Positions 5,495 through 11,703 of a stretch of 14,187 bases of DNA are shown in pieces. The DNA lies in NCBI GenBank assembly GCA_034435615.1, contig DAOTWZ010000031.1, positions 1 to 14,187 on the forward strand. Reading direction: 5' to 3'. The notes under the pieces are model-generated. The model saw only the letters and a list, made by a program, of their open reading frames with translations. It made no database searches and was not told the DNA's origin. Source of the stretch: H17-190 sp034435615 (GTDB lineage: Bacteria; Chloroflexota; Dehalococcoidia; SM23-28-2; HRBIN24). Made by a program: the position numbers and the translations under genes. The first letter of the stretch is position 1. Each line of letters opens with the position of its first letter.

Positions 5495-5965
5495 TCACTC
5501 CTCGTCACCGAAGGCCCAGCGGTCCACGTCCCGCCGGTAGGAGATGATCTCGTCCTCGCCGAAGAAGAGGGCGATCTCCCGCTGGGCGGTGGCCTCCGAG
5601 TCCGACGCGTGGACCAGGTTGTGCGTTATGTCGAGTCCGAAGTCCCCGCGTATGGTGCCGGGAGCGGCCTTCTTGGGGTCGGTGGCGCCCATGCTCTGGC
5701 GCACCACCTCCACGGCATGGGGCCCCTCTAGCACGGCGGCGATGATGGGGGCAGAGGTGATGAAGCGGACGAGCTGAGGGAAGAAGGGCTTCTCGCGGTG
5801 CTCGGCGTAGTGGCGATGGGCCAGCGCCTCGTCCACCCGCAGCATCCGCAGGGCGACGATGCGCAACCCCCGTCGCTCCAGACGGGAGATGATCTCGCCG
5901 GCCAGGCCGCGCTGCACGGCGTCCGGCTTGATCAGGACCAGGGTCCGCTGGACGTCTCCGCTCAT
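5495..5965 (-). CDS. ndk: Nucleoside diphosphate kinase (156 aa)
   Basis: Transfers the gamma-phosphate of ATP to nucleoside diphosphates through a phosphohistidine, supplying NTPs and dNTPs. The N-terminal TLVLIKPDAV (8-17) carries the Lys13-containing signature. The phosphohistidine is His119 in NLVHASDS, with Arg89 and Arg106 as likely phosphate ligands and Asn116 beside it. The C-terminal EIALFF segment is normal. Length is slightly above the usual 130-150 residues. The start is supported by GAGGTG about 5 nt upstream, which lies over the tsaB stop, suggesting translational coupling. It is 8 bp after tsaB and 12 bp before the protease gene. Nothing suggests a defect. Confidence 0.96.
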   Translation of the reverse strand: MSGDVQRTLVLIKPDAVQRGLAGEIISRLERRGLRIVALRMLRVDEALAHRHYAEHREKPFFPQLVRFITSAPIIAAVLEGPHAVEVVRQSMGATDPKKAAPGTIRGDFGLDITHNLVHASDSEATAQREIALFFGEDEIISYRRDVDRWAFGDEE

Positions 5966-5973
5966 CGTTCACC

Positions 5974-6657
5974 TCAAGTCATGGGATTGGCTGAGGGGCC
6001 TATGGCCGGCTCCCTGAGATAGACGGGGCGCAGGGAGGCCGGCGGCACGCCGCCGTGGCGCACCAGCCGCCGGTAGCCCAGCTCCCCCAGGTAGGCGGCG
6101 CGGCGCCGCCCGGCGGCGCCCAGAACCGCCTGCGCCCCCGCTGCCTCTCGTAGCAGGCGGGCCAGCTCCTCGTCCACCTCGCCGCAGAGGAGCGCTCCGG
6201 CAGGGGCCTCCCGCGCCAGCGCCTCGGCGCTGGAGATGCGGGGCGCCAGCAACTGGCGCAGGTCATCGTCTTCCCCGGCCGCATAGGCTGCCCAGGCCAG
6301 GGCGCCCCGGCCCGCCCGGTGGACGGGCACTACCGGCCGCCCGCATCCCCGGTGAGGATAGGCGTCCAGCTCCAGGCGCCCCACTCCCAGGGCGGCGATG
6401 CCCAGGGCGTAGGCCAGCCCCTGGGCCGTCGCCACCCCGGCCCGCAGGCCAGTGTAACCCCCGGGGCCGAGACAGACAAAGACCGCTTCCAGGTCTTCCT
6501 TCGCCGCTCCCGCCTGGGCCAGGAGGCGGTCCAGGGAGGGGAGGAGCTCTACTGTGTGGTTGCGTCGGCAGCGCCAGGAGAGCTCCGCCCTCAACTCCCC
6601 TCGCTCCGTCAGGGCCAGGGAAGCTACCTCCGACGCCGTGTCTATGGCGAGCTCCAT
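5974..6657 (-). CDS. tsaB: tRNA N6-threonylcarbamoyladenosine (t6A37) biosynthesis protein TsaB (227 aa)
   Basis: Scaffold of the TsaB-TsaD-TsaE complex, which transfers threonylcarbamoyl from its adenylate to A37 of ANN-decoding tRNAs. It has the ASKHA-type start MELAIDTAS (1-9), a histidine in NHTVELLP (33-40) and the family signature GPGGYTGLR (64-72) followed by AGVATAQGLAYAL. The C terminus carries the usual PVYLREP. Length is typical. The ATG at 6657 has AGGAG 9 nt upstream, inside tsaE, which it overlaps by 16 bp. tsaE directly upstream supports the assignment. The catalytic partner gene tsaD and the often linked rimI are not in the window, so they must be encoded elsewhere. TsaB is catalytically inert by itself. 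Confidence 0.93.
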   Translation of the reverse strand: MELAIDTASEVASLALTERGELRAELSWRCRRNHTVELLPSLDRLLAQAGAAKEDLEAVFVCLGPGGYTGLRAGVATAQGLAYALGIAALGVGRLELDAYPHRGCGRPVVPVHRAGRGALAWAAYAAGEDDDLRQLLAPRISSAEALAREAPAGALLCGEVDEELARLLREAAGAQAVLGAAGRRRAAYLGELGYRRLVRHGGVPPASLRPVYLREPAIGPSANPMT

Positions 6658-7145
6658 ATGCGCTGTCTCCTGCCGCGGCCGGAGCGCCCCGCCAGGGCGG
6701 CCAGGAGCTCACGGCCGCGGGGGCCGCCCGCCTCCAGGAGGAGACGCCGCTTCCTTTCCCCTGTCACCTGGAAGCGCACCAGCAGATGATCGGGTGGGAA
6801 GACCTCCCAGGCCCGCTCCGGCCACTCCACCACCAGGACGCCCCTCTCCAGACATTCCTCCAGTCCCAGCTCCTCCGCCTCCTCCGGCGCCTCCAGGCGG
6901 TAGAGGTCGGCGTGATAGAGGGGGAGACGACCGTGGTACTCCCCCACCAGGACGAAGGACTTGCTGCTGACGCCTTCCTTCACCCCCAGCCCGCGCGCCA
7001 GTCCCTGCACCAGCACCGTCTTGCCCGAGCCCAGTTCCCCCGAGAGGAGGACGAGGTCGCCTGCCCGCAGCAGTGGGGCGAGCCGTTCCCCGAGCCGACG
7101 GGTCTGGGCAGGGCTGCGGGACTCCAGGACGAGGGGGCCGGTCAT
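6642..7145 (-). CDS. tsaE: t6A biosynthesis ATPase TsaE (167 aa)
   Basis: P-loop ATPase that resets the TsaB-TsaD complex during t6A formation. It has the P-loop GELGSGKT (36-43), FVLVGEY, then YHADLYRLE (the H-x-D-x-Y signature) and the Walker-B-like VVEWPER. The canonical S-P-T-F loop is replaced by S-K-S-F (GVSSKSFVLV), confirmed from the codons. The open frame extends far upstream to 7787, but that extension is Arg/Pro/Gly-rich shadow of thiL. I place the start at the ATG at 7145 because it makes an ATGA overlap with the thiL stop and yields the normal family length. The C terminus (about the last 30 residues) is Arg/Gly-rich, longer than in E. coli. The linkage to tsaB strongly supports the call. 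Confidence 0.92.
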   Translation of the reverse strand: MTGPLVLESRSPAQTRRLGERLAPLLRAGDLVLLSGELGSGKTVLVQGLARGLGVKEGVSSKSFVLVGEYHGRLPLYHADLYRLEAPEEAEELGLEECLERGVLVVEWPERAWEVFPPDHLLVRFQVTGERKRRLLLEAGGPRGRELLAALAGRSGRGRRQRIWSSP

Positions 7146-8128
7146 GGCTGACGCAGGTGGTCCCAGCCCAGGCGGTGGAGGGTGGTCTCCCGGCCCGCTT
7201 CGTCTACCAGGCGAACGCCCTCGCCCTCCACCGCCTCCCCGATGAAGGATAGGGGGACGTCCAGGGCAGGAGCGAGGCCGGCCAGCGTATCCCTGGGGCC
7301 GACGAGGACGAGCTGGTAGTCTTCCCCGCCGGCGCACGCCAGCTCCAGCGCCTCCTGGGGAAAGGCGCGGCGGAGGTGGTCGCTCAGGGGGAGGGCCGCC
7401 GCTTCCACCCGTATGCCGACACCGCTGCGCCGGCATACGTGGCCCAGGTCTTGCAGGAGGCCATCGGAGATGTCCATACCGCAGGGGATGGCGGCGTGGG
7501 CGGCCATCTGTCCCGCACGCAAGGGCGGGCGGGGCCGCAGGTGTGCCTGCACCAAGGGATGCCCACGCTCCGTTCCTTCCCGGAGGAGGCGCAGGCCGGC
7601 GGCGGCGTCCCCCAGGGTGCCGGTAACGGCCACAGCGTGGCCAGGGCGGGCGGCGTCGCGGCGCAGGAGCAGGGGCGTCCCGTCTCGTCCCATACGGGCG
7701 GTCCCCAGGAGGGCCACCGTCACTGCCGTCTCGCCGGAGCGCACCACGTCGCCGCCGGCCACCGTCAGACCATAGGCGTGGGCGCACTCCATCATCCCCT
7801 CGTAGAGCTCGTCCAGGGAGAGGACGGGGATGGTCGGGGGCAGGGCCAGCGTCACCAGGGCGAACTGCGGCGTCCCTCCCATGGCGGCGATGTCGCTCAC
7901 GTTGACGGCCAGCGCCTTCCAGCCCAGGTCGCGCCAGGGGTGGAGGCCCGGCAGGAAGTGGACGCCTTCCACCAGTGTGTCGGTGGTGGCGATGACGTAG
8001 GAGTCGCCCCAGCGCCAGACCGCCGCATCGTCGCCGATGCCGATGACCAGCTCACTGGGGGGGCAGCGGCCCACTATGGCCGCCAGCCGCTCGATGAGTC
8101 CGAATTCGCCCAGCTCCCGAACCTCCAT
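7142..8128 (-). CDS. thiL: Thiamine-monophosphate kinase (328 aa)
   Basis: Phosphorylates thiamine monophosphate to thiamine diphosphate, the last step of cofactor synthesis. Family motifs are in order: ELVIGIGDDAAV (26-37), TTDTLVEGVHF (48-58), VNVSDIAAMGG (75-85), AGGDVVRS (124-131), GMDISDG (217-223) and AGGEDYQL (266-273). These give the Mg-binding aspartates and the glycine-rich ATP segment of the PurM/ThiL fold. Length is normal. The start MEVRELGEFGLIERL is family-typical, and the N-terminal helix leaves no room for a later start. It opens a six-gene cluster and is divergent from the phosphoesterase gene. A GATAAT hexamer ends 8 nt before the ATG and no Shine-Dalgarno is present, so the mRNA is probably leaderless. 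No TPP riboswitch is visible, since only about 80 bp separate the divergent genes. Confidence 0.95.
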   Translation of the reverse strand: MEVRELGEFGLIERLAAIVGRCPPSELVIGIGDDAAVWRWGDSYVIATTDTLVEGVHFLPGLHPWRDLGWKALAVNVSDIAAMGGTPQFALVTLALPPTIPVLSLDELYEGMMECAHAYGLTVAGGDVVRSGETAVTVALLGTARMGRDGTPLLLRRDAARPGHAVAVTGTLGDAAAGLRLLREGTERGHPLVQAHLRPRPPLRAGQMAAHAAIPCGMDISDGLLQDLGHVCRRSGVGIRVEAAALPLSDHLRRAFPQEALELACAGGEDYQLVLVGPRDTLAGLAPALDVPLSFIGEAVEGEGVRLVDEAGRETTLHRLGWDHLRQP

Positions 8129-8136
8129 CGCGCGCG

Positions 8137-8142
8137 ATTATC
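8137..8142 (-). promoter_or_regulatory. -10 element for thiL, predicted leaderless transcript
   Basis: On the minus strand GATAAT (8142 down to 8137) matches five of six positions of the -10 consensus. Its last base is followed by 8 nt and then the thiL ATG, so transcription should start at or within about 2 nt of the start codon. A recognisable -35 is absent at the expected position (TCGCCG). Confidence 0.5.
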
Positions 8143-8168
8143 GCACGTCGGCCACCGGCCGGCGAGAT

Positions 8169-8198
8169 TTGTTCCTCTTATGCCGCTTGCGCTATCAT
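8169..8198 (+). promoter_or_regulatory. Promoter for the metallophosphoesterase gene
   Basis: TTGTTC (8169-8174) and TATCAT (8193-8198) are separated by 18 bp. The ATG at 8210 begins 11 nt after the -10, giving a predicted leader of about 5 nt and no Shine-Dalgarno. It is divergent from the thiL promoter about 50 bp away. Confidence 0.45.
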
Positions 8199-8209
8199 GG
8201 CGGCCGGCT

Positions 8210-8953
8210 ATGCGTATCGCCATCGTCTCCGATGTCCACGCCAACCTGGCCGCCCTGGAAGCGGTCCTCCGCCATGCCGAGGAGCGGCGGGCGCTGGACC
8301 AGGTCTGGTCCCTGGGCGATATGGTGGGCTACGGCCCCCAGCCGAGGGAGGTTCTGGCCCGCCTGCGGGAGCTGGACGTCAGGGGCGTGGTGGGCAACCA
8401 CGACCTGGCCGCCATCGGCCAGCTACCCCTGGACGACTTCAACCCGGACGCCGCTACGGCCGCCCGCTGGACAGCGCGACAGCTCCAGCCCAGCGACCAG
8501 CGTTTCGTGCAGTCGCTGCCCCAGGTGCGGCGGGAGGGTGACTTCACCCTGGTGCACGGCACCCTGCGCTGGCCGGTCTGGGAGTACCTCTACTCCTACG
8601 AGTCCGCTCGCGCCCACCTGCAGCGTCAGGAGACCCCCTTCGGTCTGGTGGGGCACACCCATGTCCCCATGCTGGTCGTCGAGGACAGCCGCTTCCCTCG
8701 CGGCTGCGAGCTCTACTATCTGCAGGACGGCACCACCGTGGAGCTGGACCGGGAGCAGCGGCTGGTCATCAACCCCGGCGGGGTGGGCCAGCCGCGGGAT
8801 GGCGACCCACGCGCCTCCTACGCCATCTACGATACCGATGCAGCCACCGTCACCCTGCACCGCGTCGAGTACGACATCGCCGCCACGCAGCGGCTAATGC
8901 GGGAGGCCGGCCTCCCCCTCTGGCTCATAGAGCGCCTCTCCGTGGGCCGCTAG
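8210..8953 (+). CDS. Metallophosphoesterase, calcineurin-like, YfcE/MJ0936 type (247 aa)
   Basis: Dinuclear-metal phosphoesterase, likely cytoplasmic, acting on a small phosphodiester or phosphomonoester of unknown identity. All family motifs are intact: D8-x-H10 (SDVHANL), GD at 36-37 (SLGDMVGYGPQP), GNHD (62-65), VHGT with His116, and GHTH (148-151). The later NPGGVGQPRDGDPRASYA segment (188-205) is typical of the bacterial YfcE-like/Ser-Thr phosphatase-like subgroup. The open frame extends far upstream as antisense of thiL, and an in-frame ATG lies at 8180. I chose 8210 because the motif-bearing beta strand starts there (MRIAIVSDVH) and the promoter -10 lies between 8180 and 8210. It is convergent with the cation transporter; the two stop codons overlap on one CTAG. 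Its role is not indicated by neighbours. Confidence 0.88.
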   Translation: MRIAIVSDVHANLAALEAVLRHAEERRALDQVWSLGDMVGYGPQPREVLARLRELDVRGVVGNHDLAAIGQLPLDDFNPDAATAARWTARQLQPSDQRFVQSLPQVRREGDFTLVHGTLRWPVWEYLYSYESARAHLQRQETPFGLVGHTHVPMLVVEDSRFPRGCELYYLQDGTTVELDREQRLVINPGGVGQPRDGDPRASYAIYDTDAATVTLHRVEYDIAATQRLMREAGLPLWLIERLSVGR

Positions 8954-9855
8954 TGGTCCTCGGCGTGGTGGCTCTCCGGCTCCACGTAGACCACGGCGTC
9001 CCGCACCTCGTCGATTTCGTCTTGCAGGCGCCGGGCGATGCGACAGGCCAGGTCGTGGGCTTCCTCCAGGCTCACCTCGCCCGGCAGGTCAAGGGCCACG
9101 TCCAGGTAGACCCACTTGCCCGCCTGGCGCATGCGCAGGGAGTGGTAGGTGTCCCTCCCCGCCTCCTCCGTCAGGATGCGGTGCACCCGCTCCTCCACCG
9201 AGGCGGAGGGGGCGGCGTCCAGGAGGCCGTGGCTGGTACGCATCCCCAGCCGCACCGCCGCGTAGCCCATGGCGAGGGCGATGGCCAGGGCGGCCGCCGG
9301 GTCCAGCCAGGGGTAGCCCAGCCGGGCCCCCACCAGGCCTACCAGCGCCCCCGCCTTGGCCCACAGGTCGGTGACGAAGTGGAGGGAGTCCGCCTCCAGG
9401 GCATAGGAGCCGTAGGTGGTGGCCACGCTCCCCAGATAGCGGGCGGCTACGAAGTCCACCGCCATCGTCGCCAGGACGACGCCGATGGCCGCCTCCGGCA
9501 CCGCCAGCGTGTGCCCGAGGGCCAACTGGACGCCCACGTGCACCACCACCAGCACGGCTATGAGGGCCAGCAGCCCCACCTGGACCAGCGAGGAGAAGTT
9601 CTCGAACTTGGCGTGGCCGTAGGGGTGCCCACGGTCCGGCGGCCGCGCCGCCATGGTCACCCCCCAGTAGGCGAAGACGGAGGCCGCCAGGTCCACCAGG
9701 GAGTGGCCAGCATCGGCCAGGACGGCCAGGGAGCCCGTGGCCAGGGCCACCCCCAGCTCCGCCCCGATGAGCCCCAGGTTGACGGCGATGGATACGAGGG
9801 CGGCGAGCCGTGTCTGCTTCGCTCCCTCAAGCGTATGTCCCTTTCCCTGAACCAT
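8950..9855 (-). CDS. Cation diffusion facilitator family metal exporter, probably Zn(II) (301 aa)
   Basis: Membrane antiporter exporting a divalent metal in exchange for protons. About six hydrophobic helices occupy residues 15-205, followed by a cytoplasmic ferredoxin-like dimer domain (about 215-295) ending in a His/Glu-rich tail. The transport site reads H51-x3-D55 in helix 2 (ADAGHSLVD) and H159-x3-D163 in helix 5 (DSLHFVTD). This HD-HD quartet is associated with Zn/Cd transporters such as ZitB and the ZnTs. The PPDRGHPYGHAKFE loop (72-85) is a family signature. Two in-frame ATGs upstream (9894 and 9879) lie before or within the predicted -10, so the ATG at 9855 is preferred. A GAGGG sits about 11 nt upstream of it. 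Divergent promoter shared with the dehydrogenase gene. Metal specificity is inferred from motif only. Confidence 0.88.
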   Translation of the reverse strand: MVQGKGHTLEGAKQTRLAALVSIAVNLGLIGAELGVALATGSLAVLADAGHSLVDLAASVFAYWGVTMAARPPDRGHPYGHAKFENFSSLVQVGLLALIAVLVVVHVGVQLALGHTLAVPEAAIGVVLATMAVDFVAARYLGSVATTYGSYALEADSLHFVTDLWAKAGALVGLVGARLGYPWLDPAAALAIALAMGYAAVRLGMRTSHGLLDAAPSASVEERVHRILTEEAGRDTYHSLRMRQAGKWVYLDVALDLPGEVSLEEAHDLACRIARRLQDEIDEVRDAVVYVEPESHHAEDH

Positions 9856-9877
9856 CCTCGGCCAGGCCCTCAGTCCC

Positions 9878-9902
9878 ATTATAGGCCGTGGCACTCTATA
9901 AT
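9878..9902. promoter_or_regulatory. Symmetric divergent promoter: back-to-back TATAAT elements
   Basis: ATTATAG (9878-9884) and CTATAAT (9896-9902) are perfect reverse complements 11 bp apart, so each strand has a consensus TATAAT reading outward. The minus-strand copy (9883 to 9878) serves the cation transporter, with a predicted leader of about 16 nt. The plus-strand copy (9897-9902) serves the dehydrogenase, whose ATG at 9913 follows 10 nt later. No good -35 exists for either. Each -35 position overlaps the opposing -10, so simultaneous occupancy seems impossible. Confidence 0.6.
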
Positions 9903-9912
9903 TTCTGACGGC

Positions 9913-10974
9913 ATGGACGCCCTGCGGGTCACGAGCGCCCTGGGGCTCGCCCCGGAGCTCCAGCAGCGAATTGAGACGCTGGACAGCAGGGTGAGGTTAC
10001 AGGTGCTGACCCCCACCCAACGGCGTCTCTACAGGGGCGGCCGGCCCATCTGGATCGGCTACCGCGAGGGGCCAGGCGAGCACGACGAGTCAGAGGACGA
10101 GGCCCGTGAGGGGCTGCGGCGCGTCCTGGCGGAGACGGACGTCCTCCTGACCACTCCAGTCGTCCCGCCCGACCTGCACGAGCTGGCGCCGGCCCTGCGC
10201 TGGGTCCAGCTCACCAGCGCGGGGGTGGACCGCCTCCTGGAGAGCCCTCTCCTGGCCCGCGGCGTCCTGGTCACCACGGCCAGCGGCATCCACGGCATAC
10301 CCATCGGCGAGTATGTGCTGGCGGGAATGCTGGCCCTGGCCAAGGGCCTTCCCCAGGCGATGGCCGCCCAGCGAGAGCGGGTGTGGCGTCCCTACGTCCC
10401 GGAGGAGCTGGCCGGCCGCACCCTGGGCATCGTGGGGCTGGGCGCCATAGGGAGCCACCTGGCTCGCCTCGCCCGCGCCTTCCAGATGCGGGTTATCGCC
10501 GTCCGCCGCTCCTGTCAGCGTCCCCAGGAGCGGCCGCCAGATGCCCCGGACGTGGATCTCCTCCTGCCGCCCTCGCACCTGGACCGCCTCCTCAGCGAGG
10601 TCGATTACGTGGCCCTCTGCGTCCCTCTGACCCGGGAGACGCAGGGACTCATCGGCCGGCGGGAGCTGGCCCTCATGAGGCCAGGCGCCGTCCTCATCAA
10701 CATCGCCCGCGGGCCGGTGGTGGACGAGGAGGCCCTCATCGAGGCGCTGCGGGAGGGAAGGCTGGGCGGCGCCGTCCTGGACGTTTTCCAGCGAGAACCC
10801 CTCCCGCCCGAGAGCGAGCTCTGGGAGATGCCCAACGTCATCCTGACTCCTCACATATCGGGCGGGACCCCCCGCTACATGGAGCGGGCGATAGACATCT
10901 TCTGCGACAACCTGCGTCGCTTCCTGGCCGGCCAGCCCCTGCGCAACCTGGTGGACCCCCAGCGCGGCTACTGA
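9913..10974 (+). CDS. D-2-hydroxyacid dehydrogenase, NAD(P)-dependent (353 aa)
   Basis: Oxidoreductase interconverting a D-2-hydroxyacid and its 2-oxoacid; the exact substrate (glyoxylate, hydroxypyruvate or other) is not readable. The N-terminal part of the catalytic domain is followed by the Rossmann motif GLGAIG (175-180). The dinucleotide-binding strand ends in VIAVRRS (194-200). A basic residue there suggests NADP rather than NAD, tentatively. The catalytic triad is Arg266 (INIARGPVVDEEAL), Glu295 (DVFQREPLP) and His314 (LTPHISGG). The frame is open for another 320 codons upstream, but that is antisense of the transporter gene. The ATG at 9913 follows a TATAAT by 10 nt with no ribosome-binding site, so it is probably leaderless. 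The stop is 4 bp from the convergent MarC gene, with no terminator visible. Confidence 0.92.
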   Translation: MDALRVTSALGLAPELQQRIETLDSRVRLQVLTPTQRRLYRGGRPIWIGYREGPGEHDESEDEAREGLRRVLAETDVLLTTPVVPPDLHELAPALRWVQLTSAGVDRLLESPLLARGVLVTTASGIHGIPIGEYVLAGMLALAKGLPQAMAAQRERVWRPYVPEELAGRTLGIVGLGAIGSHLARLARAFQMRVIAVRRSCQRPQERPPDAPDVDLLLPPSHLDRLLSEVDYVALCVPLTRETQGLIGRRELALMRPGAVLINIARGPVVDEEALIEALREGRLGGAVLDVFQREPLPPESELWEMPNVILTPHISGGTPRYMERAIDIFCDNLRRFLAGQPLRNLVDPQRGY

Positions 10975-10978
10975 GGGC

Positions 10979-11572
10979 TCAGCCGAAAAAGGCGCTGGCC
11001 CCCTCCAGCACCAGGTCCACGGCGATGGCCACCAGCAGGATCCCCACCAGGCGCGAGAGCAGTCGCAAAAGGGAGGCCCCCATCAGGCGAAGCAGAGCGT
11101 TGGCCAGGGCGAAGACCAGGAACGATATGGCCAGAACGGCGGCGGCCGCTGCCAGCGCCGTCCCTGCCCCCAGCGTCTGCGAGAAGGAGACGGTGGTGGC
11201 TATGGCCCCCGGGCCGGCCAGAAGGGGTGTCGCCAGGGGCACCAGGGCCACCTGCACCACGTCCAGCCCTCCCTCCTCTGTCACCTCCAGCGGCTGGCCT
11301 CGCTCCACCAGCCGGTAGGCCGGGGGCACCAGCAGCAGCCCGGCTGCCACCTGGAAGCTGGCGGCCGTGATCCCCAGGAAGTCCAGCACCTCCTCGCCGG
11401 CCAGGCCGAAGACCAGCAGCATCAGGAAGGCGGCCAGGCAGGCGAGGCCCGCCACCAGCGCCCGGCGCGGCCAGGGGAGTCCCTGCGTCAGCAGGTAGAA
11501 GACCAGGATATTGCCCACCGGGTCTATGATGGCGAAGTAGGAGACGAAGGCGCGGGCCAGCTCCTGGCCCAT
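10979..11572 (-). CDS. MarC-family (UPF0056) inner-membrane protein (197 aa)
   Basis: Integral membrane protein of the MarC/YchE/YhgN family, whose transported substrate is not established. Despite the name, it is not a proven multidrug-resistance factor. About six hydrophobic segments are visible: roughly 8-29, 38-58, 68-84, 106-128, 138-160 and 172-190. Family hallmarks are FAIIDPVGNILVF (13-25), with the conserved DPVG, and VPLATPLLAGPGAIATTV (111-128). Length is standard (about 200). The start at 11572 is the only sensible ATG; no clear Shine-Dalgarno precedes it, and the upstream 131 bp hold a hairpin. It lies downstream of gyrA in the same direction and converges on the dehydrogenase gene. 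It may be read through from gyrA or have its own weak promoter. Confidence 0.88.
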   Translation of the reverse strand: MGQELARAFVSYFAIIDPVGNILVFYLLTQGLPWPRRALVAGLACLAAFLMLLVFGLAGEEVLDFLGITAASFQVAAGLLLVPPAYRLVERGQPLEVTEEGGLDVVQVALVPLATPLLAGPGAIATTVSFSQTLGAGTALAAAAAVLAISFLVFALANALLRLMGASLLRLLSRLVGILLVAIAVDLVLEGASAFFG

Positions 11573-11602
11573 GGTCTAGCGGCGCGGGGCCAGCCCGGCC
11601 GG

Positions 11603-11639
11603 AGGGAGCGGGCCGGCCCGGCGGTAAGGGCCGCTCCCT
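11603..11639. terminator. GC-rich hairpin between gyrA and the MarC gene, possible weak terminator
   Basis: AGGGAGCGG (11603-11611) pairs perfectly with CCGCTCCCT (11631-11639), and the loop holds a second GCCGG-C-CCGGC stem (11612-11622). It lies about 65 bp after the gyrA stop. No T-run follows on the minus strand, so factor-independent termination would be inefficient. It may instead protect the gyrA mRNA 3' end or separate it from the MarC gene. Confidence 0.4.
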
Positions 11640-11703
11640 TCACCTGGGTAGGCCGGGCGCTGTCCCGTGGGTCCGGTGCTCCTGCAGGGTGACCGGCCAG
11701 CCA

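Larger units (their letters stand above)
2046..8128 (-). other. Six-gene cluster, probable operon (thiL to epoxide-hydrolase-like gene)
   Basis: Six minus-strand genes follow each other with no room for internal terminators. The junctions are thiL/tsaE ATGA overlap (7142-7145), tsaE/tsaB 16-bp overlap, tsaB/ndk 8-bp gap, ndk/protease 12-bp gap, and protease/hydrolase ATGA overlap (2936-2939). The only obvious promoter-like site is the GATAAT just before thiL. Co-transcription is an inference from spacing. Confidence 0.7.

Noticed and set aside
7146..7787. Upstream extension of the TsaE frame
   Set aside because: Arg/Pro/Gly-rich shadow of thiL; TsaE has its normal length from 7145, and the ATGA overlap supports that start.
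7376..8209. N-terminal extension of the phosphoesterase frame
   Set aside because: The 278 extra codons are antisense to thiL and low in recognisable sequence; the family start and promoter place translation at 8210.
8953..9912. 320-codon N-terminal extension of the dehydrogenase frame
   Set aside because: Antisense to the cation transporter gene; the family N terminus and the TATAAT fit a start at 9913.
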